This document shows positions 36,045 to 47,444 of a stretch of 64,000 nucleotides of DNA, one piece after another. This DNA comes from Saccopteryx bilineata (Eukaryota; Chordata; Mammalia; Chiroptera; Emballonuridae). Where the stretch lies: NCBI RefSeq assembly GCF_036850765.1, contig NC_089493.1:189443140-189507139 (forward strand), given 5' to 3'. The stretch's first letter is position 1; each line of letters starts with the position of its first letter. The notes beneath the pieces were generated by a model, which saw only the letters and a program-made list of their open reading frames with translations, had not been told where the DNA came from and searched no databases. The position numbers and the translations under genes are program-made.

Positions 36045-36331
36045 AGCCCCTCTCTCTCTCTCCCTCTCCTCCCTTCTCTCTCTCCTTCTCCTCCCTTCTC
36101 TCTCTCCCTCTCCTCCCTTCTCTCTTTCTCCTCCTTCCTTCTCTCTCTCTCCTCCTTCCTTCTCTCTCTCTCCTCCTTCCTTCTCTCTCCTTCTCCTCCC
36201 TTCTCTTTCTCCCTTCTTTCTCTCCCTCTCCTCCCTTCTCTCCCTCTTTCTCTTGCTTCTCTCCCCTTTTCTCTCTCTCCTCTCCCCTCTTTCTCTCTTC
36301 CCCCTTCTCTCCTCCCTCCCCCCTCCCCCCT
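36045..36331 (+). repeat. Long (TCTCCC)n polypyrimidine tract
   Basis: Almost 290 bases on the + strand are C or T, with a single G at about 36255. The units are TCTCTC, CCCTCTCC and CTTCTCCTCC. The WWC1 transcript therefore carries a long C/U-rich stretch about 1.3 kb upstream of exon 6. The Ser/Pro/Leu-rich forward frame and Arg/Glu-rich reverse frame are compositional. Confidence 0.97.
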
Positions 36332-37059
36332 GCTCAGAGGCACAGATGATGGGACCAGGGTGAGAGCCTGCTCCTTGTCCGTGTGTCCCCACCCAGTTTG
36401 TTTTAGCTCAGGACAATCTAGTCTCTAGGAAGGAATGCCTGTGAGCGGTCGCTGGTCCTGAAATAATGGGTCTGTGGTGTCCCCTCAGATGATCGAGCTT
36501 CTCTTTGTCCATCTGGCATCAAAACCTCAGACCTCGCCTTTGGCAAAAGTGTGAAGCAGTTAAAACCCAACCTCTGCCCTCTGAATCTTTTCCACGCCAT
36601 GGCCCTCCTTTCCCAGATGGATGCGGCCCAAGCAATTTCTGGTGTGGTCTGACCTTTGAAAACATCATGACCCTTCGCTTTTGGGGCATCTCCCCATCAA
36701 CGTGAACCTCTGTGCAGGACCTGAACACGCCAGTAAGGGCTCCCGACTAGAAGTGTTTTCATCTTTTACGTGTGTCTAGGACTTCCTAATTTTCCATGCT
36801 TGATCCCACTTGATGTTCCTAACAGCTCTGTGACATGGGCTGGGCAGGGGACATCATCTCTATGTTTTTAGAGGAGGAAACTGTGGCTTCTTGTGGCTGA
36901 GGGCCACATTGTAGGCCAAGGTCATACTAGTAAGTGGTAGGTAGGGCTTGGGGGTTTTCCAGCCTTCTCACCTCTCCTTCGTGGTGTTTTTAACTCCACA
37001 AGTGCTTGTTAAAGAGGGTGATTTGGCTTCTCTTCCCAGAGGACATTAGACAAAGTAGG

Positions 37060-37200
37060 GAGACATTTTTGTTTGTCACCACTCAAAGCCAAGATGCTAC
37101 TGGCATCTAGTGGGCAGAGGCCAGGGCTGACACGAAACATCCTACAATACACAGGGCAGCCCCCGCCCTCCTCCAGTGAAGAATGATCCGGCCTCAGATA
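37060..37200 (+). repeat. MER20 fragment
   Basis: TTTGTCACCACTCAAAGCC, GATGCTACTGGCATCTAGTG, GGCAGAGGCCAGGGC, AACATCCTACAATACACAGG and GGCAGCCCCCGCC follow MER20 order on the + strand. Both ends are degraded. Confidence 0.8.
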
Positions 37201-37654
37201 CCATGAGTTCTGAGGCGGAGAGACCTGAATTAAAGGAGTAGTCTGGGCTAGATACTAGAACTACTCAAACATATTCAAGCCTGCTGGAGTCAAGTCAAGG
37301 ACACTGCCACATAAATTATTAATTATCACACAACATAATGAGTGCACTGTTGCAGCTATTTGCAGTGTGTTATGGGACTACCTAGCCCAACCTGAAGGAC
37401 CCTGGGAGGTAATCAAGGAAGGCTTCCTGTAAGAGCTGACATTTAGAGGGCCTTTGACTTCAAGAGTGGTGTTGCTTCTGCAGCCCCACACTGAGACATT
37501 TGCAATTTAACAGGGCTCTTCCATGCTTTATTCCAGAGGCAGGACAGAGAGAGGAGACTTCTTGAGGGAATGAAGCTCTGAGCTCTGTGCTTTTTCCCTG
37601 GGGACACCCCGTCCCTCACCCCATCTTTGACCTTTCCCGTTGATTGTCTCCTAG

Positions 37655-37784
37655 AATCGATAAGAAAATGTCTGATGCTCAGGGCAGCTACAAACTGGAT
37701 GAAGCTCAGGCTGTCTTGAGAGAAACAAAAGCCATCAAAAAGGCCATCACCTGTGGAGAGAAGGAAAAGCAAGACCTCATTAAG
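37655..37784 (+). CDS. WWC1: WWC1 exon 6
   Basis: Acceptor GATTGTCTCCTAG, donor AAG|GTACAG (A at +5, so not strong). Residues 197-240: [40 protein letters not shown]. It is charged and helical and links the two coiled-coil regions. It enters with the last base of codon 197 and ends on a codon boundary. Confidence 0.96.
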
Positions 37785-39087
37785 GTACAGGAGTTCCCGT
37801 CACGCGGGCTCCAGCCCCATTTCTCCTGGGTACCTCTCCGTGCCAGGACTCGTGGGCCCTGTGTCCATGCTACACCAGTCATCACACTCCCATCACTAGG
37901 CATCTTGGGCTTCTGGTCTCGTGTTCTAGAGGAGGAAATGGAGATTCAGAAGCGTCCAGTGACCCTCTTGAGGTCACACAGCCCTGGCCACCTGGCTTAC
38001 TTTTCAAAGAACCACATGGAGGGAGGTGTTTCGACATCGTTAACCTTGCCGTCAAAATGGAGCGCTTTGTAGGCATTTCCCTGCGTGTTCTGACTCCGCT
38101 GGGAACTGAACAGATGACAGTGGGTATGGCTGGTGTGCCAGGCAGTTGTGCTGAGCCCTTTGCATGCCCCGCGCCTCGCTGAGCCCTCCCATCTACCTTG
38201 CTGAATCCCCGTCATACAGATAAAGACGCTATACAGCTCAGAGCGTGTCCGTGGGAAGGCCGGGATTCAAACCCACGAACCCCTGTCTCGGCAGCCCGTT
38301 CCCTGCCTCTCACAGGAACTGCCCTGACCTCTCAGATAGTATTGTCTCCGTCGGTAGATTAGGAGTCTGAGATGCTGGCCATGAGTCGGTGAAGGAAGCT
38401 TTTACATTCTGTCACAAACAAAATAATTTCGAAGCTCCAGTGGCCCAGTGGAAGCATTCAGACGAGGCACTGGCAGGCAGTGGGATGTGTTCCTGTCGTG
38501 ACTGACAGTTCAGAGCCACTGAGTCTTAAGTCAGGTGGACCAGGAAGGCCTGGCTGTGTCCACTGCCAGCCTCCCCGTAGAAGAACTCCCACCTGGATAA
38601 AGTGGCGGTGCTCGTGGGCCATTCCCGGCAGGGCCGTGGGCAGGATTAAGTAAGGTCGCAGTAAAGCTGACAGCTGCTGAGTATGGACTGTACTCGCACT
38701 TGATGCTGGGTCCTCTCATTTAATCATCATGATAGTCCTGTGAGAGAGGATCTGTGATTTCTCCCATTTTGCTGGAGAGGAAATGGAGGCACAGAGAGGT
38801 TAAGCCACTCAATCAGATCACACAGCTAGGAAGTAGCAGAACAGGGGCTCTAGCTCAGGCAGTGTGGAGTCTGCATCCACACCCGCCTCTCCCATGTGAG
38901 GGGCCAGGCACAGTGCCTGTCACCTAGCAACCACCCTATCACTGCTAGCTCTTCACAAGTAGGATGTCTAGGTGAGCATGGGTTCCTAGTAAATGATGAA
39001 ATTTGGAGAGGAAAGCTCCTGGAGTGTGGTAGACCCAGCGCTCCCTCCCAGGAGGGTGGGGCACTGACGTTGTCCTCCCCCCTTCAG
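37785..39087 (+). other. WWC1: WWC1 intron 6
   Basis: 1.3 kb. A MIR on the minus strand lies at about 38675-38880 (GCTGGAGAGGAAATGGAGGC, AGAGAGGTTAAGCCAC, TCACACAGCTAGGAAGTAG) and another fragment at about 38150-38290. I see nothing else. The acceptor is TCCCCCCTTCAG. Confidence 0.85.
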
Positions 39088-39234
39088 AGCCTTGCGATGC
39101 TGAAGGACGGCTTCCGGACCGACCGCGGGTCCCACTCGGACCTGTGGTCCAGCAGCAGCTCTCTGGAGAGTTCGGGCTTCTCACTGCCGAAACAGTACAT
39201 GGACGTGAGCTCCCAGACGGACATCTCCGGAAGT
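39088..39234 (+). CDS. WWC1: WWC1 exon 7
   Basis: Acceptor CCCCCCTTCAG, donor AGT|GTGAGT. Exactly 49 codons (241-289), on codon boundaries at both ends, so it could be skipped without a frameshift. The peptide [20 protein letters not shown] is followed by a serine cluster ([20 protein letters not shown]) and SSQTDISGS. The serine-rich linker before the second coiled coil is a plausible phosphorylated, flexible region. Confidence 0.96.
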
Positions 39235-40399
39235 GTGAGTAGCAGTGCCCGTGGCTGGGGGCCTCCTGAGGGTCAGCCTCCGGGAGGTGGCTGTGATTGG
39301 CGGCCACCCTCTCGTCACTCCCCCAGGAGCCGGCTGGTGGCTCTCTGTGGAGCTGGTTACTAACTAGCACGGCCTTCTGGAGCTCCATTCTCCCCCAACG
39401 CCTGGCCTCAGCACGACAGGTCTAGATGCTGAAGGCCCAAGTGTCCTTCTCTGGTTTCCTTCTTCCTGTTGCGCAGAACAGCTCTGCGTGTGTGTTACTT
39501 CTCACCTGCTGGAAAAGGGAGGACCTTTCTCTCCCGTTAATCCCAGGACAGACAGGGGCTTGACTCCCGGGTCCAAAGCCCGGTCTGCTCATAGTGATGA
39601 ACGGGGCACGTTCTGTCCCGACGTATCTCGTGGGAGCGCGAGCAGGCTTGAGCCACCGCAGCCCGCTGCTTTGGGGAGCTTCTGTTTCCTTGGAGCAGGT
39701 GACATTGAACTCGTCGCGCCCGGGCCTCCGTGGCTAAAATGCTATTCCTGTCTGTCTGATCTCTATAGCTGTGTCCCCACTGGTGACGCGAAGCTTTATC
39801 CACGTCTGATTGGGTGAGCCGTGTACCTTCTTGCTGCTCTCAACGGCGCACAGGCCGACTCCCCCCCCCAAGCTCCCTCCCCACCACCACCCATGTGTCC
39901 AGCTATAAGCCACCTGTGGGCTGAAATGTTTGAAAAGGAACTAGATGCCTCCTTCTGGTTCTAGAACCTTCTCGCTCACCTAGTATTTCACTCCTGACCG
40001 CAGCCACCTGTGCTTCCGGTTGACCTCCTCCCCAGTGCCCCCAGAATGGCTTTCCTTGTATACTGGCTGTCCCTGTTTCCTCCTGACCAGCTGTCTGTCC
40101 TCTGTGCTTCTGCAGCTTGAATGGGCTCCAAGCCACTGGCAGCTGCAAGACGGTATTCTGGGCCCTCAGTTTCTCTTCTAGACCCTGATCCGTGTCTGCG
40201 TTAGGGGCTCTTCTCGCGGCCTGAAGGAAGGAAAGTGTTTTTGCCTAACTAGCTTCCTTGCAATGCCTACAGCCAGCTCGGTAATTGGGGGCTATTCTTA
40301 GCTACTTCCCACGCAAGCTGTCAAGTCTGAGCTCCGGAAGCACAACTCAGCCCTGGCCACAACAGCCCCGTTAACTCCTGGCTTTGTTCTGCCCTCCAG
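39235..40399 (+). other. WWC1: WWC1 intron 7
   Basis: 1.2 kb of intronic sequence in which I recognise no SINE, LINE or DNA transposon. It ends TGCCCTCCAG. Confidence 0.85.
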
Positions 40400-40473
40400 G
40401 TCAGCACCAGCGGCAACAATCAGCTGGCAGAGAAGGTCAGATTGCGCCTTCGATATGAAGAGGCGAAGAGGAG
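40400..40473 (+). CDS. WWC1: WWC1 exon 8
   Basis: Acceptor TGCCCTCCAG, donor GGAG|GTGATC, which lacks G at +5 and is the weakest donor in the set. Residues 290-314: VSTSGNNQLAEKVRLRLRYE followed by EAKRR. From LAEKV onward it opens the second coiled coil. The first five residues (VSTSG) differ from the human FGINS as I remember it, each by a single base change. The 74-nt length means skipping would shift the frame. Confidence 0.95.
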
Positions 40474-41194
40474 GTGATCGGGGGCTGAGGGCGGGGTGGG
40501 GGTGGGTGGGATGGTTCTGACAACCTCAGCTTGCTTCGTCCCACAACGGTTTATTTTATGACACTAGGTATTATCATCTCCATAGTTTAATCCTCTCTGG
40601 AAACTCAGAGGGGAAATGACTGACCCAGAGACATTTAGCTCAATAAAGGGTGGAGCTGTGCTTTGGACTCGGGTCTGCTGAACCTCAAAGCCTACTTATC
40701 TTTTCACTTGCTGGCCTCTGTCATCAGGGTTTCCCAGGGGTCCTGCGTACAGTTCGGTTTGAAGGAACAGAACTGGGGTTTTAGTAACAGGCTAAGAAGA
40801 CGGGATCCTACCCACTGGGAGCAAGCTGTGCTTTTAAACCTTTTCGACGCCAGTGACTGTAGATGTTCTAAGGCTTCACAGAATCCTAAGCAGTTGAGTC
40901 CCACTGCCACAAATAAAATAATAATCAAAGCTGATGTATTCAGAGCACCTGTTAGGAGCTAGACATTGTAGGAAAGCATTTGAATATGCATTATCTCATT
41001 GAATATTAAAAGCAACCTTATAGCTTAGCTTATGTCATATTATCTTTGTGTTAGAGAAGGGAAAGTCACATTTCTAAGATATTTCATGGTTTCTCAACAT
41101 GGTGAAGTCAGAATTTGAACCCTGGACAATCTGGCTTCAAGTCCATGATCTTTCTACCCACTGAGCCAGTCTTACTAGGAAAGTAAGACACATT

Positions 41195-41550
41195 GCCTGA
41201 GCAGGTGGTGGTGCAGTGGATAGAGCATTGGCCTGGGACACTGAGGACCCAGTTTGAAACCCCAAGCTCACCTGCTTGAGCGCAGGCTCACCAGCTTGTG
41301 TGTGGGGTCACTGACATGAGTATTGGGTCATGCACATGAGCCTGGGCTTGCTGGCTTGAGCCCAAGGTCGCTGGCTTGAGTAAGGGGTCACTGGCTCAGC
41401 TGCAGCCCCCAGGTCAAGGCATGTATGAGAAAGCGGTGAATAAACAACTACAGTGCCGCCATGAAGAATTGATGCTTCTCATCTCTCTCCCTTCCTGTCT
41501 GTCTGTCTGTCTATCTTTCTCTCTCTTTAAAAAAAAAATAAATGAACAAA
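41195..41550 (+). mobile_element. Family B SINE, copy 5 (sense, old)
   Basis: Head GCCTGAGCAGGTGGTGGTGC, TGGATAGAGCATTGG, then several diverged CACTGGCTTGAGC-type units, AAACAACTACAGTGCCGCC, CTTCTCATCTCTCTCCC, a (TGTC)n run and an A-rich tail containing AAATAAATG. It is the only family B copy in sense orientation. The flanking repeats are too diverged to call with confidence. Confidence 0.85.
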
Positions 41551-41892
41551 GCCAGGCATATTGCTTCCATTTCTCTTGAGGCTAATTTTCTGGCCCATGG
41601 ACCTTCAAAGTCATGATTATGACTTTCAGTCTTAGGAGAGCCACGTCCTCTCTGGACCCGTGTCCAACGGGGTTAGTTTAACTACCCCGTGTAGGGGTCC
41701 CAGGGTAGGCTAGGACCTGGTTGTTGAAAGCACTTTGCAAAAGCTACATCCTAAAGGATCACATGATTGCTTTTAGATATTTATATCTATACTCTTTATT
41801 ATACTATGCACCTTAACTTGGCCTAATGATAATCATACCTAATATCTGTAAGCAGTTGGCAGTGTATAAAAAGCTCTTAATGGTATGTTCTG

Positions 41893-42263
41893 TTTTTTTT
41901 AATTCAGTGAGAGAAGGGGAGGCAGAGAGACCCCCTCATACGCCCCAACTGGGATCCACCCAGCAAGCCCACCAGAGGGCAATGCTCTGCCTATCTGGGG
42001 TGTTGCTTCATTGCTTAGCAACTGAGCTCTTCTTAGTGCCTGAGGCAGAGGCCATGGAGCCATCCTCAGCACTAGGGGCCAACTCATTCCAGTGGAGCCA
42101 TGGCTGCAGGGGAGGGGGGGAGGAGAGAAAGAGAGAGAGAGAAGCAAGGGGGCAGGAGTGGAGAAGCAGATGGGCACTTCTCCTCTGTGTCCTGACTAGG
42201 AATTAAACCTGGGACTTCACATGTGGGGCTGATGCTCTACCGCTGAGCCAACCAGCCAGGGCC
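41893..42263 (-). mobile_element. Family A SINE, copy 7 (old subfamily)
   Basis: More diverged than the other copies and with a different tail junction (TTAATTCAGTGAGAGAAGGGG), but the head CCGCTGAGCCAACCAGCCAGGGC and the body match family A. Target-site duplications AATGGTATGTTCTG and AATGGTATGTTTTC lie on either side. Its single motif CCACCAGAGGGCA (41969-41981) still fits the CTCF core consensus. Confidence 0.85.
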
Positions 42264-43268
42264 AATGGTATGTTTTCACTTGGTCCTCATTACCCACCTC
42301 CCAGGTACCATTATTATCCCGACCTTACAGATAAGGATACTGAGTCTCAAAGACGTTAACAGATAGAGCTCTCCACTCCTTCCTTAATATTTGGCGAGTG
42401 CCTGCAGTGTACCGGCTTTGCTGCAGAAGCTCATGATACCAAAATGATTTCTCAACAAAACTTACCTTTCTGCAAGAAGGCCAGAGCCCCGACTTCCATT
42501 CCAGGCCTCTGGCCCCCGACCCACAGCTGCTCACATGGTTGCTGCCACCACCTGCCGAAAGGGCGCGCACGGCTGGCAGTTGTCTTTGCTGTGGCTACAG
42601 TGGCCCATGCTGCCCTTGGTTTAGCGCTTTTTATGTGCCACAGCCTCTGAATCCGCGATTGCGCATTTTCCCAGCCATTCTGAACGAGGAATGATTGTTT
42701 TGTTCTCTGCAAGGCTTCAGGGGGTTCCGCCCAGTGTCTATACCTAATAAATGGTCGAACCAGATAATCACAGCAGAGGCAGCGGAAACATCTATTGAGC
42801 GCTTGCTATGGGCCAGCAGTACTGTGTTTGGAGGGTTTATGGATTGTGGCATAAAGCCTTCACTCACAACTCCCAAGGCAACAGCTTGTGATCCTTCCTT
42901 CAGAGAGCTGATGGGACTTGTCCCGTAGTTAGTGGTAAGAGGCTGTTGCCTGGTGATGAAGCCAGCTCTCCACTCTCTTCTTCAGGCCCAGTGGCCCTCA
43001 GGACAGGGGCATTGCCTTGTGTACGGCTCTCCCGCAATCCTGCGGAGTCTGCTCACTTTTGGCAACTGGTAGGCACTGCCTGGGTCGTCAGATAAAAATA
43101 CATTCCTGGAGACGACAGGCTGAGCAAAAGGAAGTCACGGTCAGAGGTTGTTCTGAGGGTGTTGTGGCTCCGTGTAGCTCGTGACCTTGCCCGTGGACAC
43201 TCCATCTGTTACCCTGCTCCCACAATGCCGTGGGCACGCCGGTCACGCTCACCCTCTCGGCCCCACAG

Positions 43269-43511
43269 GATCGCCAACCTGAAGATCCAGCTGGCCAAGC
43301 TGGACACTGAGGCCTGGCCCGGAGTGCTAGACTCGGAGAGGGACCGGCTGATCCTCATCAACGAGAAGGAGGAGCTGCTAAAGGAGATGCGTTTCGTCAG
43401 CCCCCGGAAGTGGACGCAGGGGGAGGTGGAGCAGCTGGAGATGGCCCGCAAGCGGCTGGAGAAGGACCTGCAGGCTGCCCGGGACACCCAGAGCAAGGCG
43501 CTGACGGAAAG
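43269..43511 (+). CDS. WWC1: WWC1 exon 9: second coiled coil
   Basis: Acceptor CGGCCCCACAG, donor AAAG|GTGGGG. Residues 314-395, including [60 protein letters not shown] and [18 protein letters not shown]. This is the core of the second coiled coil, used for dimerisation and partner binding. It is nearly identical to the human sequence I remember. Split codons occur at both ends. Confidence 0.97.
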
Positions 43512-44229
43512 GTGGGGCTGGGCTGGGGCTGGGTGGGGGCGTGGGGCCCTCCCCTCACTGCTGGTCCTGCACTCCGGTCCCCAGCAGGGGGACACAGGGC
43601 GAGGGGCACAACCTGGGCTGCGTGGGCTGCCCCCTGAGAACCCTCAGTTTAGAGAAGGAGCCGGTCGGGGGATGTGATTCACCCTCCAACCGTTCCCAGG
43701 ACTTTGCACAGGGGAGCGCATTACTGAAGGGTCCTCTCGGGGGTAGGTGTACAGAAATTAGCTTCTCACTAAGGTGAGCCACAGAACTCTATATAATAAT
43801 TTAGAGCAGTCGTTCTTCTCCAACTTTGTGACAGTGACTCGCCTTATACAGAAGTCTCACAGGACGGGGCGTCCTCTTCCTGCGTGTGTGATGGCCCGCC
43901 GGGGTTTTCTCTCTCACATCACGTTTCTCTTCGGGCTGCTCGTGACCTGCTGAACGCACTTCACTGCATGCGAGGGAATTGCAGTTTGCAGTTTGAAAAG
44001 CACTGGTTTAGAAGGGGGTTGCAAACTGAGTTGCCTGTAGGGGCCACGCAGGTGGCACACATGCTTAGAGGCCCACCTGGCTGTGGAGCTGTCAGACCGG
44101 AGTGCGTGCACAGACACCACTTGTCTAAGGCGAGTGCTGTCCCCCGCCTTCAGCTGGTGGGAATGCGGGCTTGGGCTGCCAGAGGTCGCCGTAGTTCAAG
44201 AAAGCCATTCTTTGGATTTTTTTTTTTTT

Positions 44230-44232
44230 GTC

Positions 44233-44271
<39 letters not shown>

Positions 44272-44577
44272 CAGAGACAGAGAAATTCAGAGAGAAGAAC
44301 AGATAGGGACAGACAGGAAGGGAGAGAAATGAGAAACATCAATTCTTCGTTGCAGTTCCTTAGTTGTTCATTGATTGCTTTCTCATGTGTGCCTTGACCT
44401 GGGGGCTACAGAAGACCAAGTGACCCCTTGCCTAAGCCAGTGACCTTGGGCTCAAGTTGCTGAGCTTTGCTCAAACCAGATGAGCCCGCGCTCAAGCTGG
44501 AGACCTTGGGGTCTTGAACCTGGGTCCTCCGCATCTCAGTCCGATGCTCTATCCACTGCGTCACCGCCTGGTCAGGC
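44230..44577 (-). mobile_element. Family B SINE, copy 6, with (GT)n expansion
   Basis: A (GT)n run of about 34 bases at 44237-44270 sits at the tail-side position where other copies have a short GTGTGTGTGGCAGAGACAG. The head ends TCACCGCCTGGTCAGGC. The target-site duplication is not clear. Confidence 0.9.
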
Positions 44578-46857
44578 TGTCTGTTTATTTTTTAAATATT
44601 GGCAACTAATGCAAAAGATTTTTTTAAATACTGAGAAGGCTAAATCAGCTTCATCTGGGGGCTTGACTCAACCCAAAAGCCACTGGCTTGCATTCCGTGG
44701 TGTAGAACTTATAACAGACTGTATTTAGCTCCTTCTTGTCCCACCAGCCTCCTGTCCACAGGAGGTCTCACAATCCCCAGCTCCTCATTCATTCATTCAT
44801 TCATTCATTCATTTATTCATTGTGTCCATAAACCCATCGTATATCCGTTCATTTTAAACCTCCTATCAATCCTGAGTTTCATCTCCATTTTATAGACGAG
44901 GAAACGGAGGCTCGCCCAACATCCCAAGGGGCAGAGCTGGCTCCAGGGCCCAGGCTTGCCTAGGTGACTGTCCTCTTAGAAGGTCGTTTATTATTATTGC
45001 CTTCAGCCCCGTCTTTCAAAGGTTTGATTGCTTCCCTGGAACAGTGAGTCCAGGGAAGCCAGAATCTCCCCTCTTCTGCAGCTGCTGAGCAGGTGACTTG
45101 AAGGTCCCCCAGGGCAGGGTCATCTGGGGGCCAAGCAGAGGGGAGCCAGGGGCCTGTGGGCAGGAAGACGGGAGAGCCTGGGGGGTGGAGGCTGGGGGCA
45201 GGGACAGCTCTGAAAGCGGGGAGCCTTCTGCAGGAGAGAGGAGAAGGCGGACTCAGCGGTCTCTGCATCTTCTGCTCCGCTCCCAGACCCATGTCTGTCT
45301 GTCTGTCTGTCTGTGCATCCACCCCTCCGACTCTTGTTGTCTCTCAAGGTCTCTTCCTCTCTCTCCGTATCCCATGTTCCTCTGTCTCGTCTCTCTTGAA
45401 ATGAGGCTATGCTCCTTGTCTTCATACAATAGCCTTTCTAATCAAGGTGCCTTGAGGAGGACAGGAATAGAAGCCCCCAGTGAAGCAACACCACTGGGCC
45501 CACCAAAGCCCACTCCCAAATCAGTCAGAACCGCAGACATCCTGGCACACCTCTCCCTGCCCCCCTCCCTTCCCGTCGGCCTCCCACCACTTGGAGAGCT
45601 GCTGCGCAGTCATGCAAGGCACAGCGTAGAGCGTGCACTCCCCGGCCCCGCCCCCGCGCTCCCTCCGCAGGCTGGAGGTGCAGCACACCCAGGCTCTTGC
45701 ATTTTTAACCAGCGCCCCAGGTGGCAAGCCTAAGCTTGGGGCACCTTCTGGATCCTCTGCCTTCTCTGCTTGTGCCAGGCATCACACTCAGATGCCATCT
45801 GGCCCGCAAAGCCCAGTGCCTCTGGGCGGAGGCCTAGGCACCTGTGAGTTGCGGCTGGAGGTGGCACCTCCATGCTCAGGAAGTCAGGGCCACCTGACTC
45901 CTAGTCCCCTCGGCATCCTGCTGCGGCTTGGGGCGGGGACACCTGGTTTTACTCCCTTAATGCAGCTCTGTGGTTTTCTCTCAGAGAAGAGGAAAACGAA
46001 GGTAGAAAGTGTGAGCCCCAGCTGCTCCTTGACCTCGTCCTTCCAGGGTCAGGAGATTCTATAGTCCTGTTCATCCCGTGGAGAGCAAGGATTTTGTTCA
46101 CTGCGGGCTCCATCTGCTGGCCCGCTGCCTGCCCCGCCCCAGGCAGGATTCTGGAAGAGCAGCACCAGGGACTGAGGTGGCCCAGGACCATGCCACGGCT
46201 GCTCTGCCTGCTGTTCTGGTTGTCTTGAGAATTTCACAAGTTCAGTTTCCCCACTCATACGCCCCAGCCATTCCTCACCACTTCTCAGTGTGTAGAGCCG
46301 GCTCTGGCCTTTGTCGCGGGGCCTGTGTGGAAGACCTGAGCACGTTGGTGGACGGATGGTGGGGTAGGTTACTCTCCGAGGCCCCAGCACTGGGCTGGCT
46401 GTGCTGCAGGAGCCACAGGTCAGCCAGGCCCCTCCAGCAGCATGCGTAAGGGGCCTTCATCCAAGTGGATGTCAGGGGAACACCCTGTCCGTGGGCGATT
46501 TGCCGTCCAGGCCATTCAGTAGAGCGAATGAACTCGGCCTCCCTCCCTGGGAAAAAGCCCTCCCTTCAGCGATTACTTGCTGAGCAGGCCCATGCGTGGG
46601 AGCCGTGGTCGGTGCCGGGAGAGGGAGGCATGGCCCCTGTTCTAAGCACGTTGTTTAACCTAAGAACTTCAGTGCCCTCGTACGTGAAGTGGTGAGAGCC
46701 ATTCTTACTATGTAGAGTTATTGTGCAAATGAGTGAATACAATGTTCTACGTTTCCTAGCAAAGCAACTGGTGGCTAGTGGCCAGCGAATACAGCAATTA
46801 CTATAGGATTAGAGGTGGAGGCCACATCGTCCCACACATCCCAGTAAGATGGTTCTT

Positions 46858-47219
46858 TTTTTTTTCTTCTGAAGTTGGAAACGGAAGCAGTCAGACAGAC
46901 TCCCGTACGCGCCCGACCAGGATCCACCCAGCATGCCCACCAGGGGGGCGATGCTCTGCCCATCTGGGCATTGCTCTGTTGCAACCAGAGCCGTTCTAGC
47001 GCCTGAGGCAGAGGCCATAGAGCCATCCTCAGCACCCGGGCCGACTTTGCTCCAGTGGAGCCTTGGCTGCGGGAGGGGAAGAGAGAGACAGAGAGGAAGG
47101 AGAGGGGGAGGGGTGGAGAAGCAGATGGGCGCTTCTCCTGTGTTACCTGGCTGGGAATCGAACCCGGGACTCCTGCACACCAGGCCAACACTCTACCACT
47201 GAGCCAACCGGCCAGGGCC
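46858..47219 (-). mobile_element. Family A SINE, copy 8, next to exon 10
   Basis: Target-site duplications AGATGGTTCTT (46847-46857) and AGAAGGTTCTT (47220-47230). One module, in which a sixth G (CCACCAGGGGGGCG, about 46937) breaks the CTCF spacing. Because it lies 135 bp from the exon 10 acceptor, it occupies the region where branch point and intronic enhancers could be affected. Confidence 0.94.
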
Positions 47220-47354
47220 AGAAGGTTCTTGCGTACATGTCTACCTGTAGCATCTGTGTGTACATCTCCACGGGGACACGTCTGGGATTCCTCTTTTGGG
47301 GAGTCAGAGGCCAGATTCCTCGGGGTCCCCCCCTCATGCCCTCTCTCCCTGCAG

Positions 47355-47444
47355 GTTAAAGTTGAGCAGTAAGAGGAACCAGCTGGTGAGAGAACTGGAG
47401 GAGGCCACCCGGCAGGTGGCAGCTCTGCACTCGCAGCTGAAAAG
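47355..47444 (+). CDS. WWC1: WWC1 exon 10: end of second coiled coil
   Basis: Acceptor TCTCTCCCTGCAG, donor AAAG|GTGAGT. Residues 395-425: LKLSSKRNQLVRELEEATRQ followed by VAALHSQLK. It completes the second coiled coil. Length 90 nt with the same phase at both ends, so skipping would delete 30 residues in frame. It sits between a SINE 135 bp upstream and a G-rich minisatellite that starts at its donor. Confidence 0.97.

Larger units (their letters stand above)
32311..37654 (+). other. WWC1: WWC1 intron 5
   Basis: 5.3 kb with MIR remnants (34100-34280 plus, 34750-34860 minus, 36775-36960 minus), a hAT element, a 22-base poly-A at about 35438-35459, a long polypyrimidine tract and a MER20 piece. 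No SINE of family A or B lies in this intron. Stretches 32320-34090 and 34870-36040 show no feature that I can name; 35150-35350 is GC-rich but lacks a clear CpG-island pattern. Confidence 0.88.
40474..43268 (+). other. WWC1: WWC1 intron 8
   Basis: 2.8 kb with MIR pieces (about 40935-41170 minus; 42290-42440), one sense family B SINE and one old antisense family A SINE. The stretch 42450-43260 shows nothing I can name. It ends CGGCCCCACAG. Confidence 0.87.
43512..47354 (+). other. WWC1: WWC1 intron 9
   Basis: 3.8 kb. It contains a family B SINE, a MIR-like piece at about 44850-44960, an (ATTC)n run at about 44787-44820, a (TGTC)n run at about 45294-45313 and a family A SINE that ends only 135 bp before exon 10. 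45320-46840 shows nothing I can assign. In humans the memory-associated variant rs17070145 lies in intron 9; I cannot place its orthologous base here without an alignment. Confidence 0.87.

Noticed and set aside
35804..36392. Arg/Glu/Gly-rich antisense frames and Ser/Pro/Leu-rich sense frames of 105-179 aa
   Set aside because: They are translations of the polypyrimidine tract and have no conserved domain.
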